This document shows, one piece after another, positions 12,901 through 26,459 of a DNA stretch of 64,000 nucleotides; the first letter of the stretch is position 1; each line of letters begins with the position of its first letter. A program made the translations under genes and the position numbers. The stretch lies in assembly GCA_963457665.1 (NCBI GenBank), contig OY735201.1:33614918-33678917 (forward strand), in the 5' to 3' direction. The stretch is from Thysanoteuthis rhombus. Its lineage: Eukaryota > Mollusca > Cephalopoda > Oegopsida > Thysanoteuthidae. Below the pieces are notes generated by a model, which was given only the letters and a program-made list of their open reading frames with translations, was not told where the DNA came from and ran no database searches.

Positions 12901-15900
12901 CAAGTGGGCTTAGTGAATGAGGACAAAGTTTATGTGACGTAGTGGGAAAATGGATATCTCCAATAACATTTTGGAAGGCTTAGAACTAAGATGTAATGAC
13001 TGAATTGAATACACCTAATAAATAAAGTTTCTTCCATATTAACTCATATCTGTTGTCTACCCAATCGTACGTTGCTTTGAAAATGAATATTGCAAATAGC
13101 TTACTGTGGAGTGATGACCCATAACCCTAGTGTGATACAATAGAAATGTTGACATTCGTCTTTTTTCTTTATAAGTATGAGATGTGAAAATGAAACAAAG
13201 CTATTAGCTCTGGTGGAGGGACCACATACTCCTTAATTGCATTAAGTATTTCTGCAGTTTGATTGAATATGAATCGCAGCCTGAGGAGTTAACATGAAAA
13301 GTGGATCATATGTGGGAATCGGCAGAAGACAGTGCAATGGATGGTGTACAGATAATATAAAAAGTACTATTGGATATTTTTATTAACTTTGGGTTGTTTT
13401 TGCCTTCATTTTAAAAATATTGTTACAATATTTCATCCAATGATAATTAGTATAATACAGGCCAACCCAGTTATAACACAGGTGTTGGGGTCCAAGTGAG
13501 CATTTTAACCGAGCTGCGATAATTGCGTTGGAGTGTATAGGGGACATTAGAGGGCAGGCAGTAAGAAACGAAAGTGAAGTGGGCTGATATCATTTTATGC
13601 GTAAAAGCTAATTGAGATTTGAAGAAATGAATTACGGCATTCTTTAAGTCTTTTTTTACTAAATAATAACACCAAAATAGCGCCAATACATCACAATTTA
13701 TAAAGTATACCGAATTTCAGTAAAGGCAAAATATTTACATCAGTGACTTAATGCGAATATATAGACATGCCCGCACACTTTTGAAAAATCTTTGACACTC
13801 TATTTTAAAAATGTAATTAGAATTTGAAAAATCTTGTTAAATCTCTTCTTTTTTTTTGCCAGAAAGAGAATAGCCAAACTTCATAATATACGTGATAAGT
13901 TTTTGGCATATATTCATAATTATTTGAAACCTTATGAAAGAACTGAAAATATATACTTATGAATAAAATTATGTATGAATAACCGATTTGTTTTCTGAAA
14001 TTTGTTTTTAAATTTTTTTTCACTTTTTTTTTCATAAAAGCACTGGTAAATCTAAACTCCAATAACAAACATTTCCCCCTCTGAATTGTAAACAACCACA
14101 AAAGGTTGTTTTTTTTTTAAAGTTGAAAAAAATTTTTAATTTTCATAACCCTTATTAACTGCTGTAACCCCAAACCATTTTGACAATTTACGATATTGAA
14201 GGGGTTTGATGTGTTCCATTGTAGTTGGTTCAGACTCAAGACCTTCTGGTGCCACCAGTATATAGTTTCACAAGACTAACCAAGACATATCCAGTCCACC
14301 TTTTGAATACATTGGTGTGGGCAATTTGCACAGTTTGTTGTTTTGGGGGTTTTTTCTAATGTTTTTTTTTTTTATTTAACAGAATTGATAGAAAAGAAAA
14401 ATTCCATATAGAAATATTTTCCAAAAAGGTTATAAGGAAAAGTATGCTATTTGTTCATTTGAATATCAAAAATGTACACAAAATTGTCCTAAAATATAGC
14501 TATAAAAATTCAATTTTTGTAATAAAAAAATCTTTGAATTTTGATGTAAAAAAATCACCGTAAGATTAAAGATTTATTCCAAAATTGAATAGAAAAAGAC
14601 AATCAACCGTAGAATAAGAAACTATTTACACTAATAGTAACTTCTTTCAAGCAAAATTTAGCTAAAAAAAATTTTTATCCCATCATATCTATAAAAATGG
14701 AAAATCATTAAAAAAGAGATTGATTCATTCATATGAATATTAAACGTATACAACATTGTCTTGAAATTCAGCAATTAAAACTCATCATACTAATTCTCAG
14801 AGTGTAATATTATTTTGAAAATTAAGAAAAATTATTGTACATGAGTTTTGTTTTATGAATAAATGAAATGAAGTAGTCCCTCGAATTTCACCGTCAATCA
14901 GGGTGCAGAACCCGCACAAAAATGAAATTCTGTCCATTTTTTTTTTTTTTTTTTTTTTATTACTAATTGAAAGAGTAATTCTAGATACAATTTGGCTACA
15001 GCTTTTATCAAGTTTTTCAGATGTTCATTACTGTTATGCTTTCTTCACTTGAATTTTAGATTTAATTTCAAGTTACCGTTTAATCAGACTTTCAACCATC
15101 ATTTTTTTTTTTTCAAAGCTTGTCTATCTGCTGTCTAAACCAATTATCAATGTTTTGTCAGTAAAATTTTGACATACAGAAACAGAATTAAAACAGCCTT
15201 TTTTTTTTTCTTTGAATATTTGAACTTTTTTCTCTATAGCAAAAGCAAAAAAAAATTAACAAAAGATGCTGTAGACCCATTATCACTTGGCTCAATATTG
15301 CTTGAGTGATGATCCCAATTTTCAAAACATTAAATTTAGTTCTCAAAATGATTGCTGAATACAAAAATAGGAAGACCCCTTGGAAATGCTTTGCACAGGT
15401 TACAACAACTGTAAAAAGGATATGAATTAAATGAAACTATTTCAGCAGTTAATAAAAAAACTATTCGCCCCTCTTCCCTTTCATCTGTTGCTAATAAGAT
15501 TTTTCTCTGTATTTTTACTATGTTAATTTCTGTCACTCATTTTGCTATGTTAATTTCTATGTCTCTTTTTGCTACATTGGTTTTTGTTTTTGTTTTTTTT
15601 GTCTCTTTTCGCAGCAATATCCCCCTCTTTCTCTCTCTCTCTATCCATTATAATAAGCCTTTGTAGGGGTTGGGTGTCGAAAAAATAGAAAATTTGTTAC
15701 AACACAGACTTATTTGTAATGCGATAGAAGATTATGGACTTCGATTTCTATGTTATAACAGGTCTACTGTGTATTATATTTTTTTTTTCTCAAAAATCTG
15801 TGAGTATAACTTCCTTTTGATGATAAAAAAAAGCATGAATAATTGAGTCCACTAAATTTCGAGGAACTACTGCACTAGTATTGATAGTATTAGACTTTAG

Positions 15901-18900
15901 AGCAGGCAAAGCAAATAGAAGAGAGGATTTTGTTTCTCATCTCCATGTCCATACATAGCAGTATAAAAGAAAAGTGGGGAAACAGTGATGGTTCATTTCA
16001 AATGCATTAAGAAAAATAATGACATGAACTCATGTTGTGAAAACAACGTAATAACATTTCATATGATAGATAGCAAGAACAAATCATTGAGTTCATAATG
16101 AGGCTGGATCATAAGCTTAGAATTTGTCTTACACAATTGATAATTAGAACTTTGGAATGTTCATCAATATTTCTAAAAGATGATATTGTTCCATAATTGA
16201 AGTCATCTAATTCATATCAGTCAGAAATAGTCTTAAAGAAAGATTAATTTTTCATTTTAATATTATATATATGTATACAAAATTGTCCTAAGATTCACAG
16301 GAGTGGATCCAGAGGTCAAGACTCCCTCCGCTCAGATGAAGCACAATTTAATCTTTTTTTCTTTAAATATCTAAACCTGAATTTCATAAACAAAAAAAAA
16401 AATAATACAAGTTATCATAAATCAATCTTGAAGAACAAAAAAAATTTTTTTTCTCATCAAATATGTTAGATGCCTTATTCTTTGTTTTTCATTTATTATT
16501 AGTTCTGAGGTAAATTTCTTCAATTCTTTCTGCTGAACGTTTTTGTTATTTCTTGTGCTAAAAAGCTACAACTCAAATGTCAGTGAAAAATACTGGATCA
16601 CAGTATAATTTGTCTTTGTTATCTTTTTCACATAGTTATTTGTAAAAAATCTTTTTCCTTATTTGGATGCCCTCCCACCCCACACACACATATACACTAA
16701 CACTGCTTATTTAAATTATTCAGTAGACAACATTGATATTTTGAAATAATTTTTCATTCTTGACTTAATACCGACTTGAGTTGTAATCAAAAACGAAAAC
16801 GATCTATAACCATTATCACTTACTGTGACGACAGACTATTTTGACAATTGACGATATTGAAGGGGTTAGGTTGACTATGACTTGAGCTGTAATCAAAAAT
16901 GAAATATATTGTAAATAAGAACACGCCTGCAAACGTAAAAAAACGACAATTTAAGTGAAATTGAGTTATAGAAAATATCTAACATATCTATAAAAAAAAA
17001 AATGGTATTAAAAAGAGAGATTGAAAAGGTTCTGTTCCTCAAATAGATTCTGCAAACTGATACCTTTTACGACTAGAACAGCGGTGCAGGACCCATCATA
17101 ACATTAAAAAGCTATGCTTAAACAGCATCACTGGACTGGACCACCCCCATGTTGAAGAGGCTTCCAGATATAACAATGGCTTAAATTGGGAAAAAATAAT
17201 TTTTTTTTTTTCATTTTTTTTCTAATATATCAAGCCACAATTGTTTTATCTAACAATTTTTTGTTAAAATAGATTGTAGATTTAATCTATCTAAAAATAT
17301 AATAACAGTGTTTTAGTAATCTAGAAATATGAATTAACAAGATGTCTACTTTTTTTCTCAAATTTTTTTTCAATTCTTGGTTTTCTGGATGGGTGGCCAA
17401 TAATACAGGTGAAAAGTTTTGGTGTCCACCATCATTCCATCTTATATCACGAACCATGTTATAAACAAAGGAGGCCTGTTATAATAGTTTATCTGTGTGT
17501 GTGTATATGTTACTGTAACCAAGCGAAAACAGCAGATGGTAAGCAGTTTTTTTTTTTTTTTTTATACTACACCTTCCCAATGTGTCTACTTGAGGAAAAA
17601 ACAAATCTTGGTAATTTTCAAATATCATAGCATGTCTTAGAAAGGGGGGTTCAATTCATGAAAAAACTATGATGTGGAACTAGGCTTTCATTTTGTGGCC
17701 ACCAACTGTGATACCGTTGTACACATTGTGACTTCATGAGAGAATTTTATAACTTGATGAGGAACATTTATTCTGGCCACATTTTTCAGTGGATATTGGA
17801 TTTTTTACCTGGCTTCTTTGGTTTTTTTTGGGGGGGGGGGTTAAATGCTGTCAAAAGTGAAGGGAATATCTTTTTATGAGTCAAAAGTGAGGGGAACTTC
17901 ATTTTCACTTTCAAGGGTCAAAGGTGAAAAGTTAATTTAAATTTTTTTTTTTTTTTTTTTTTTTTTCAAGGGTTCAAAATTGAGGGGAAACTTTTTCTTG
18001 GGGGAGTTAAAAGTTAGAGGAATTTTTTCTTTTTTTTTTCCCCTTTAAATACTGTTGATATAATTTTTCTTATTTTATTTATTTATTTAAAAATAATTAT
18101 AATATTAATATATCATATATTGCCAATAAGTGACAAATATAAATGTCTTTGGGTCTTTTTACCCTACCTTGTTTAAAGGTATTGAATAAAACATGATTTT
18201 TTTTTCTTTACAAATATGTAATGACATTTATAAATTGTTTACAAGATATTTATTGTCAGTTGAAAATGTCTGAAAAAGGTTACTTATTTTATTACTACTA
18301 TTAAACATGGCTTTTATGATCGACATTTACTTCAAAATATCATTTTATTACTATAATCACTATAAGCTAAAAGTGACGTTTTTTTCCTTGCCCAGACTGT
18401 GGCTTTTTTGTTACTTTTTTTTCTGTTAGACTTGTTGATTGTGTGGTCTCTGTCAGTCCTGAATGAATGATTGATTGGAACAAAGCTATGAAAGAAAGAT
18501 TGTAAAGAAACGAAGAGTGAAGTTCATGCATGACCCATTCTTTTTTCATGTTGCCTGTGTCAATGTCAGCAGTAAATGTGGGAAAAGTAAGAAGAACAAA
18601 GACAATGGATGCATTGTGACATTTTATGATCTCTAAAGTCATTCATTGTAGTTTTATTTTACATTAGAAAACGTCACCCTAAAGTGTCAAGATAGGTTTC
18701 TCCAGTTTTCAAGTTGATCTGGCTGGTCATGTATCATGCATACAGGGTATCCCCCCCATAGGTTTTTTAGTTGGGTGTTCAATTTGCAACATGGGTTTAT
18801 GCCAAATTAATCCCTCAGTTTATGTCCAGCAGCATTCACATTTGTTTTTTTGTTTTTTTGTTGGTTTTTTTTTTTTAATTTTTAATTGATCATTGCCGGA

Positions 18901-21900
18901 TAAAAGGTAAAAGAAGTAACTCATTCATTGATCTCCCTCAACGCCACATGCTGCCAAAAGATTTTGGTCATATGATAGTTTCTATTGTGATTAACCAGAC
19001 CTGGTCTACTATTGAACAACCATAGTCTTTAAAGATGGCGAAGGCCTCTATACTTTTTTATATGTGTGTTCCAGTGATCCTGGCTGTACCATTTTGTCTA
19101 TAGACTTGAAAATTGGCATCAGTACCCCAATAGACTCCATCTAAAAATTAGAAAAAATTAATTTTGGAGGGAAAAAAGCTTTTTTGACCTTTTCGGGGGC
19201 TTTATTTTGGTAGATTTAGTTTATTAATAACATCTAGATTCTCCAGATTCTATTTTAGATGTTTTCCAGTTGAAAACACCAGTGGTGTCATAAATAGAAT
19301 TTATTCTGACTATGTTTATTCTTCAATAGAATTTTTCTACATGACTTCAAATTTCAACGAGTTAGGAATAAGGCCCCAAAAAAGAGGATCTAATGGAGTA
19401 CTGATGCCAATTTTCAAGTTGGAGGACAAACGGTATGGCCTAGAACAGTAGAATGCACAAAGAAATGCATAAACAAACACACGCACATATAAGGAAGGAT
19501 AAAAACCTTCATTCAACTTGATAACATGACAAATAGGAATTCAAAAAATGTCATTATCAACTGAAAAATAAAAGCATTGAAAATTTGAACATTTCGATAT
19601 AAAATTCTTTCATAGTGAGTGATCGTTGTGGTAAGTAAAAGTATGTAAAGGAAAGAGGCAAAAAGTCATGGCTGCAATTAATTCTAATCTAAGGTGATAC
19701 AATAATTGTCGGATTTTTTCCCCTACAGATTTAAATTGTCTATTCTCTCTCGGGGGGTGGATATGTTCAGTTCGTATTCATGTATTTATACTTTCCTACA
19801 CTTTTTTTTTTTTTTTTTTTTTTTTTTTTCCTGTAATTTTTTACTCAAGGTGTCAGTGTACCAGAAGCAGTATGATATAATCTGTTTTTCTTATGTATAA
19901 TACCCACAAGACTTAGTGTTTCCCCGAATTTTTGAGATGAGGTATTATTATTTCTATTATTATGAGGTATGAGGTATTGTTATTATTTCTATTATTATTT
20001 GGACTATCTCGGACTCATCTTGGTTGTACCCCTGTGGAACGAGGTTGAAATAATTGATCGGGAAGAACACCGGAAGATTCGAAAATTGAAAGAATCGGCC
20101 CATATGCTAGGCAAGAAAAACTGCCTCAGTAATCCTCTAATAATGAAAGACAGAAAATAGTAACATCAAATGCCAAAAAACTGCCACCTGAGGTTTAAGG
20201 CTCCTAAAAATTAGCACTGGTTATCCACAGGGACACATGGCGAAGTGGTTAGAGAATCAGACAGAATTACTGCAAGTAATCTAATGGTTCTAGGTTCAAT
20301 TCCAGTGAAATAATTTGAAAGAGGGGAGTGCGGTCTATATACCCCGTTGATTAAATAAACGGTTTGGTTCGTTACTTCCCCCACACCTACCAGATGATAC
20401 CTGATGAAGACCGTAGAGTACAACGGCCGAAACGTTGTATGGAAAACAACCAAGATGAGGATAGTCTGAAGAATAATAGAAATAAAATAAATACCCACAA
20501 AACTTGTTTAAGTTTGCATATAGATTCATTGGATGAGATGGTTACATTTAGTAATTTCAAGCTTTTTATTCTTTCAGCCATTTGTTTAATTAGAATAGAT
20601 TCATTATTATAATCAGCCTTTCATCGTCTATCATTGAACATAGACCTTCCTCAAGATTCATCAGACCTCTCTATCATGGGCATCACAGAACTGATACTTT
20701 CTGAACTTGTCTATTTTATCATGCCATTTTATTTCACCAGCTGTGGATCCACATTGTAAGTGGAGATGTCCAGTGGTTGTCTGCCATTTTTGGAATATGG
20801 CCAGCCTATTGCTATTTGAGTTTTCTTATGGTTTCTATAATATCTTATACCTCTGTCTTTCCTCCAATATACTGTGCTGTCTCCTGATCTTTCCATGTGA
20901 GGCTGAGCATGATTCTCTCCTGTACACATTGCATGGCTCTTAGCTTAAGGTTAATCTTTTGGTAAGGTTTCATGTTCCAGCTCCATAGGTGACAATCGGA
21001 AGAATGTGTTTGTTGTATACCCTTCTTTTTAGGATTAATGGAATTTTCTTGTTCCTGAAGGATGAGCTGGCTCTATCAGGAGCGAACAAGATTGAGTGAT
21101 GACATGACGGGATACCAAGACTCATGACTCTTTTCCTGGCAGCCAGGCTAGCTAAGGATAGTGTGACAAGCCATGTATTCATTAGTTTCCCACTGGGGGA
21201 GAATTCTCCCCCCAGGAACCAGGAGGGGAATTCAAGTTACCCCGACAGGAATAAGGCTATCAACTTTTTAAAAAGTTCCCAAATCAGCCCTCTTTTCTTT
21301 CTTTCTTTGGCTAGGAAAGAAAATTCACTCTTCCAAATATTCAAGTGAAAACAAGAGATGACAAGATACCAAGACATATGACTAGAGATATACTCAGTTA
21401 TTTCTAAGCAGGTTGGCTACGGATAGTGTGACAAGCAATGTGTCAAGTCAGTGGTTTCTAAGGGGGGGGGATTCCAGCAGTCCAGGTGAGGGATAAGGCC
21501 AAAAATAAAGTTGCCAAATTGGCCATTTTTGTCGGCAATATTTAGCCAAACTATATTCCTTTGCTCTTCCAAATAGTCCAGACTGGCTGGCTTGCTCGCT
21601 CACTCAGATAAGTTTTCTTTAATAGCTTCATGGCCAGGCAGTTATGTATAAAATCCTGACATGTTTATTGGTGTTAATTAATCAATGCCTTGTACCTAAT
21701 TGATTTTTTTTCCTCTCCTCCTAGGAGCTAGCTCTGGTATTGGAGCTGATACTGCTGAATTGTTCACCAAATTGGGAGCATCTGTGGCCATCACAGGCAG
21801 AAAAGAAAAAAATCTGGCTGATGTGGGCTTCAACTGTAAAAAGAATGGAAATGAGGTGAAATTTGCTTTTTTTGTGATTCAATTCATTTTTCTTCTATCT

Positions 21901-23566
21901 TTTCCTTTTGTTTTCATTAATCTCTCTTTTTTTTTTCTTCTTTTTTCCTCCAGTTTTTCTTTTCTTTTCTTTTTTTTTTCTTTGTTAATTTCTACCAAGG
22001 CATTATGGAAGTTCAATTTGACTTTTTTTTTTTTTCAATTTGACTGTTTTATTCAGGTGATGGTTTATTCAAAAGAAAACAAACTTTCAACCTCAGGAAT
22101 AATAATTTTAAACCGTCAAAAAAAATTGTACACTTATATATTAATAAATTTCAATCAACCTGGTTTTCATAATCCAAGAAGAACTTGTGATGAAGCAATC
22201 TAACACATCACGATTTATAGTATATTTTGTTATGTTCAAATTCATTTTTTATTTGACCTTTCAAATAAGAGATGACCTGTTAACTGGACCTTTTCTTGCT
22301 TGAATTTGAAATTATTTTTATGTGAGGAAACTGGAAACACAGAGAACAGGGTATGGATAGACAGTCATTATCAAGTGAAGAGAAAAAACAAACACGTCTT
22401 CAGAGGAACGTTTTTGTGTTATATTTTGTGAATTCAGTTTCTAATTATGGCCCTGATTATGATTAGTGAAATATGGTAATGGCTAGAGCAAAAGCAAAGT
22501 TGCTGATTTTTAGATAAACTTTTGAATCACTTCAGATGAAATATATAAAACTATATATCTAGATCTTATAAAAGTATGCTTTCTACAGGTATTATTGAAA
22601 TTTCAATGCCAGTAAATTAAAATTACCAGTTATGTATTTTAAAATTTTCGTTATGGGATTTTGCACACAAAACAATCTTAAAATTTTCCTATTTCTATTT
22701 TCAGCCACTTTTGATTGTTGCCGACCTTTCAAAGGAAGAGGATATCAATAATATAATGAACAAGACCATTTCACATTTTGGCAAATTAAATATCCTAGTA
22801 AGTGTAGTGGATGATCATTTATCATATATGCAGACCACTCTCTTTTTTTCCTTTTGTATGCAGCACAGGGTTGATCCTAGAAAGGGCTTTGTGAAAGATA
22901 AAAAACACTTCACAAGTTGTTGTGGATAAAGAATAAGATTATGAATGACAAAGACCATTAGGGTTGCTTATATGTATCTTAGATAATTATCGTGAAATTC
23001 TATGATTGTAAAATTGACTTTCAAAGGGGTTGAAGGGAATCAACTTTTTCAAGTTTTCAAATCGATCATATCACTAAACTAGCAAATGGTCTAGAGTGAC
23101 TAGCCTGCTCAATGCCAGGTGCCCAAGTACACATACAGATATATATGTAACTACTGGGAATGAGATAAACTCAGGAGTAAAAGTATATGGGGACCTTATT
23201 AGTTATTTAATCAGTGTGCTATACATGTTTTGGGAAGGGTTCCTATCTTCAGTAGCATTTGTATACCTTTGGGTGATTAAAATGTTACGTTCCCATAAAG
23301 AACAAATTTCACATCAAATGTTTTGCTTTGGAAGCAAAAATGAAAATCCACCGGAGGTTACAGTGGTGGGTCCGGACTATTTTCTGTAAGTGAAGGAATA
23401 TATGGTAGTTTGGTTAGATCTGTTGTTGGAAGTAGTAATAACAACAGTTATGGGTGATTTGTCTTTTTTTGGTCAAGATGAATCGGTGTTCATAAGAATC
23501 GCTTGTCATGGCTATTGGGAATCTAGGTGTTGAGCTACTTGGGCACTTATTAAGGTAAATTAGTCC

Positions 23567-23604
<38 letters not shown>

Positions 23605-25005
23605 TCCACAGGAATAGAGCACTCTGGTGGATGAGGACTTTCTGCGTAAACAAATATATCGCTTAAATTCGGCTTAACTGACCACCCAGTTCCGTGGTCC
23701 AGCGGTAGGATATCGGCCTCCGGTTTGGATTAGGGTTTCAAATCTGCCTCGCAGTACTGGATGGGATAAAGTCTATAGCCACACTGAAGACAGCTGTCTG
23801 TGGATGACACAATAATAGGCCTAAATCCCCATAGGTGCATATATACATGCATAACCTTATAAATATACCCACATATGCATATATACAAATACACACACCT
23901 AACTCAACATCAACCCATATACATACTTACATACATCTAAAAATACAGCATTAACGAGTATGGGAAAATGTAATGGGTGATGCAGAACATGTGGATTCTA
24001 TTCCATGGACTTTGGTGAGGGTAAATATGATTATATATGAGAGAGTGTGTTGGGGGTATTTATAAAGTGACATCATCATTGAGAATGAAAGATGGGGTGA
24101 AAGATAATTGTAAGTATAGTCCTTGAATACATATATCTTCCACAGGAATAGAGCACTCTGGTGGATGAGGACTTTCTGTGTAAACGAATATATCGCTTAA
24201 ATTCAGCTTAACTGACAACTCAGTTCTGTGGTCCAGCGGTAGGATATCGGCATATATATAGCAATGGTGGAGTGGCTCTATAGATGTATTAAAAGTACGT
24301 CCATGTACATGGGGGGGTTTGGTAATAATAGGGGTGAACTAATGGTAATTATTTAGGAGTTGCCCTGGGGTTTGGCTATGGGGTTGAGGCTATCCCTAGT
24401 AATTATCAAGTTGATGTGGGCTATAAGTTAGAGCCCCTCTTGTTGTGTATGATAGAGTATCCGTACGGAAATGCATGTTCTGTAATCTTAATGATCTTTG
24501 TAGATATCCTGAGAGATCAGATAGCTTTGTATAGTACAAGTAAAATGAACAATACATAGGTGTCGATTGGTAGGTCACTGTGTGCGACAATCCCAATGCT
24601 GGATATGCATAAAAGAACAGTTAGGTCTGGATATAACATAACTTTATGTAGGTGGGAGTTCAGATTATAAAGGTGGGGCTATTGCAGAGAATAAGAGTAT
24701 ATGTATATTGAGGTTTGTTATGGTGCATATTGATGGGCCTGGGTGGAAGTATAGTTATGTGATAGTGAGTTGGTGAGCATAAAATAATTAGGAGTGAAAG
24801 GATTATAAGGTTAGAGCTTGGTGTGGTCAAGGTTGTTGAGTTTTGTGTTGATAAATATGTCAATCATTTATTTCTATATTATGGATCATATGATAACTGT
24901 CTGTGTCGCACCTTTCCTCTGTGATTATCAAGTGAGTTTAAAACCCATTCGATGATCACTTGGCAAGGATGTGAAATAGATTGTTGTCATAACATGAAAA
25001 TAATT

Positions 25006-25037
<32 letters not shown>

Positions 25038-25120
25038 CTCTATTCTTGTAATTCTCCTGATATTGAGCACTCAAAGAATAAAACAACAAAAGACAGAAAA
25101 AAACAGTAAAAATATAAGTG

Positions 25121-25172
<52 letters not shown>

Positions 25173-26388
25173 TATGCACTAATATTTGAGCCTTCTATTT
25201 ATTTATTTATTTGTTTGTTTCTTTGTCTATGCCTCTTTCATGTTAAAACTACAGGAAGACTGACTAAACATCAACTTGTGACATAGGCTATGTGAGGTGG
25301 ATGAAATATACTTTTCATACCCTAAGATTGACCACTTTGTAAATGCACACATTTTGACTCGATATGGCATGACATCATTCATGTTAGAAAAATAGACCCC
25401 TAAAAACATACCTAAATTAAATTAAATATAAGTGACACTCGGACTCAATGATAGGATTATTAAAAAAAAATATGAAATTTCAACATCTTGTTTTAAAACT
25501 GTTCCCCATCCCTGGCTTCAGATTTAATTGAATCAAATATTCAATAGAAAATAGAAAAAACATTCTTTATGCCTTCAATCCATAAAGACCTTCATCAGCT
25601 CCATAAGTTCGTCAGTTTTGAGAGAAAATAATTTTTAAGGTTCTTCTAACAGTTGGATTGAAAGCAAAAAAAAATACCTTTTTTTTCTTTTTTTTTTTTT
25701 TTTAAAGTACCTTTTATTTTTCTGTCAGTAATTTTCAAAGGTACCTTTTTCTTCTATTTTTCATCTAATTGACTTCTTTATGCAGTTGAGTTGAAAGCAT
25801 CAAAAATACTTGGGATTGAAAATACAGAGAATTCCTTCTTTTTTCTTTTTTTTTTTCCTTTTTTTTTTTTTTTTTATAAAAAATTACTTGTTTTTCTGAG
25901 GATAAAATAATTTCAAAAATATGTTTACATTTGTAAATGATGTGTTCCAGTCTATGTCAGGGTCAAAAAAGTATCATTGGTTCTGTGAGGTTGACCATAG
26001 AGGTCATTTCTTTTTTTTTTTTTTTTTTTTTTTTTTTCAAAGTTTTTCACCACAATTTTGCTTATATGAAGCTGAAATTTGGCATAGAGGTAAATCATTC
26101 CATGGTGAGGTCATAGCTAATGCATTTTTGATGTTGGAGGTCATTCCAGGGGGAAATTTGACACCTGGGTACATCTTCACAGGCTACGCAAAGTTGAAGT
26201 TGGATGTCATTCTAGGTCACTACAGGTTATTTCTGGTTATTTTTTTTCAAGTTTTTAGCCACAATTTTGCACCTGCGAGTGCAACCCTCCCTTATTTAAT
26301 TTATGAAATCTTTATAAAATATCATTTACTTTCACGTGTTGTTATATTTCAAGTTTTGTTCCCAGGTAATGCCAGGTACTGCAGCTAG

Positions 26389-26459
<71 letters not shown>

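Noticed and set aside
18367-18642. 91-codon minus-strand frame that looks like a secreted peptide
   Set aside because: It has a hydrophobic stretch near the start but no family match, lies in intron 1 on the opposite strand and has no neighbouring gene signals.
21700-22203. 167-codon frame beginning before SDR-A exon 2
   Set aside because: Only the part 21725-21855 is coding. The rest reads through the splice donor at 21856 into T-rich intron.
23690-23760. Possible tRNA gene
   Set aside because: The boxes fit a pol III promoter, but no full cloverleaf with a clear anticodon arm forms and the sequence is repeated nearby, so it is a SINE head.
24250-24870. Nuclear mitochondrial insertion
   Set aside because: The strand bias is suggestive, but translation with an invertebrate mitochondrial code did not give any gene I recognise.
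24928-25182. Open frames rich in isoleucine and tyrosine on both strands
   Set aside because: They are produced by (AT)n microsatellites at 25009 and 25125.
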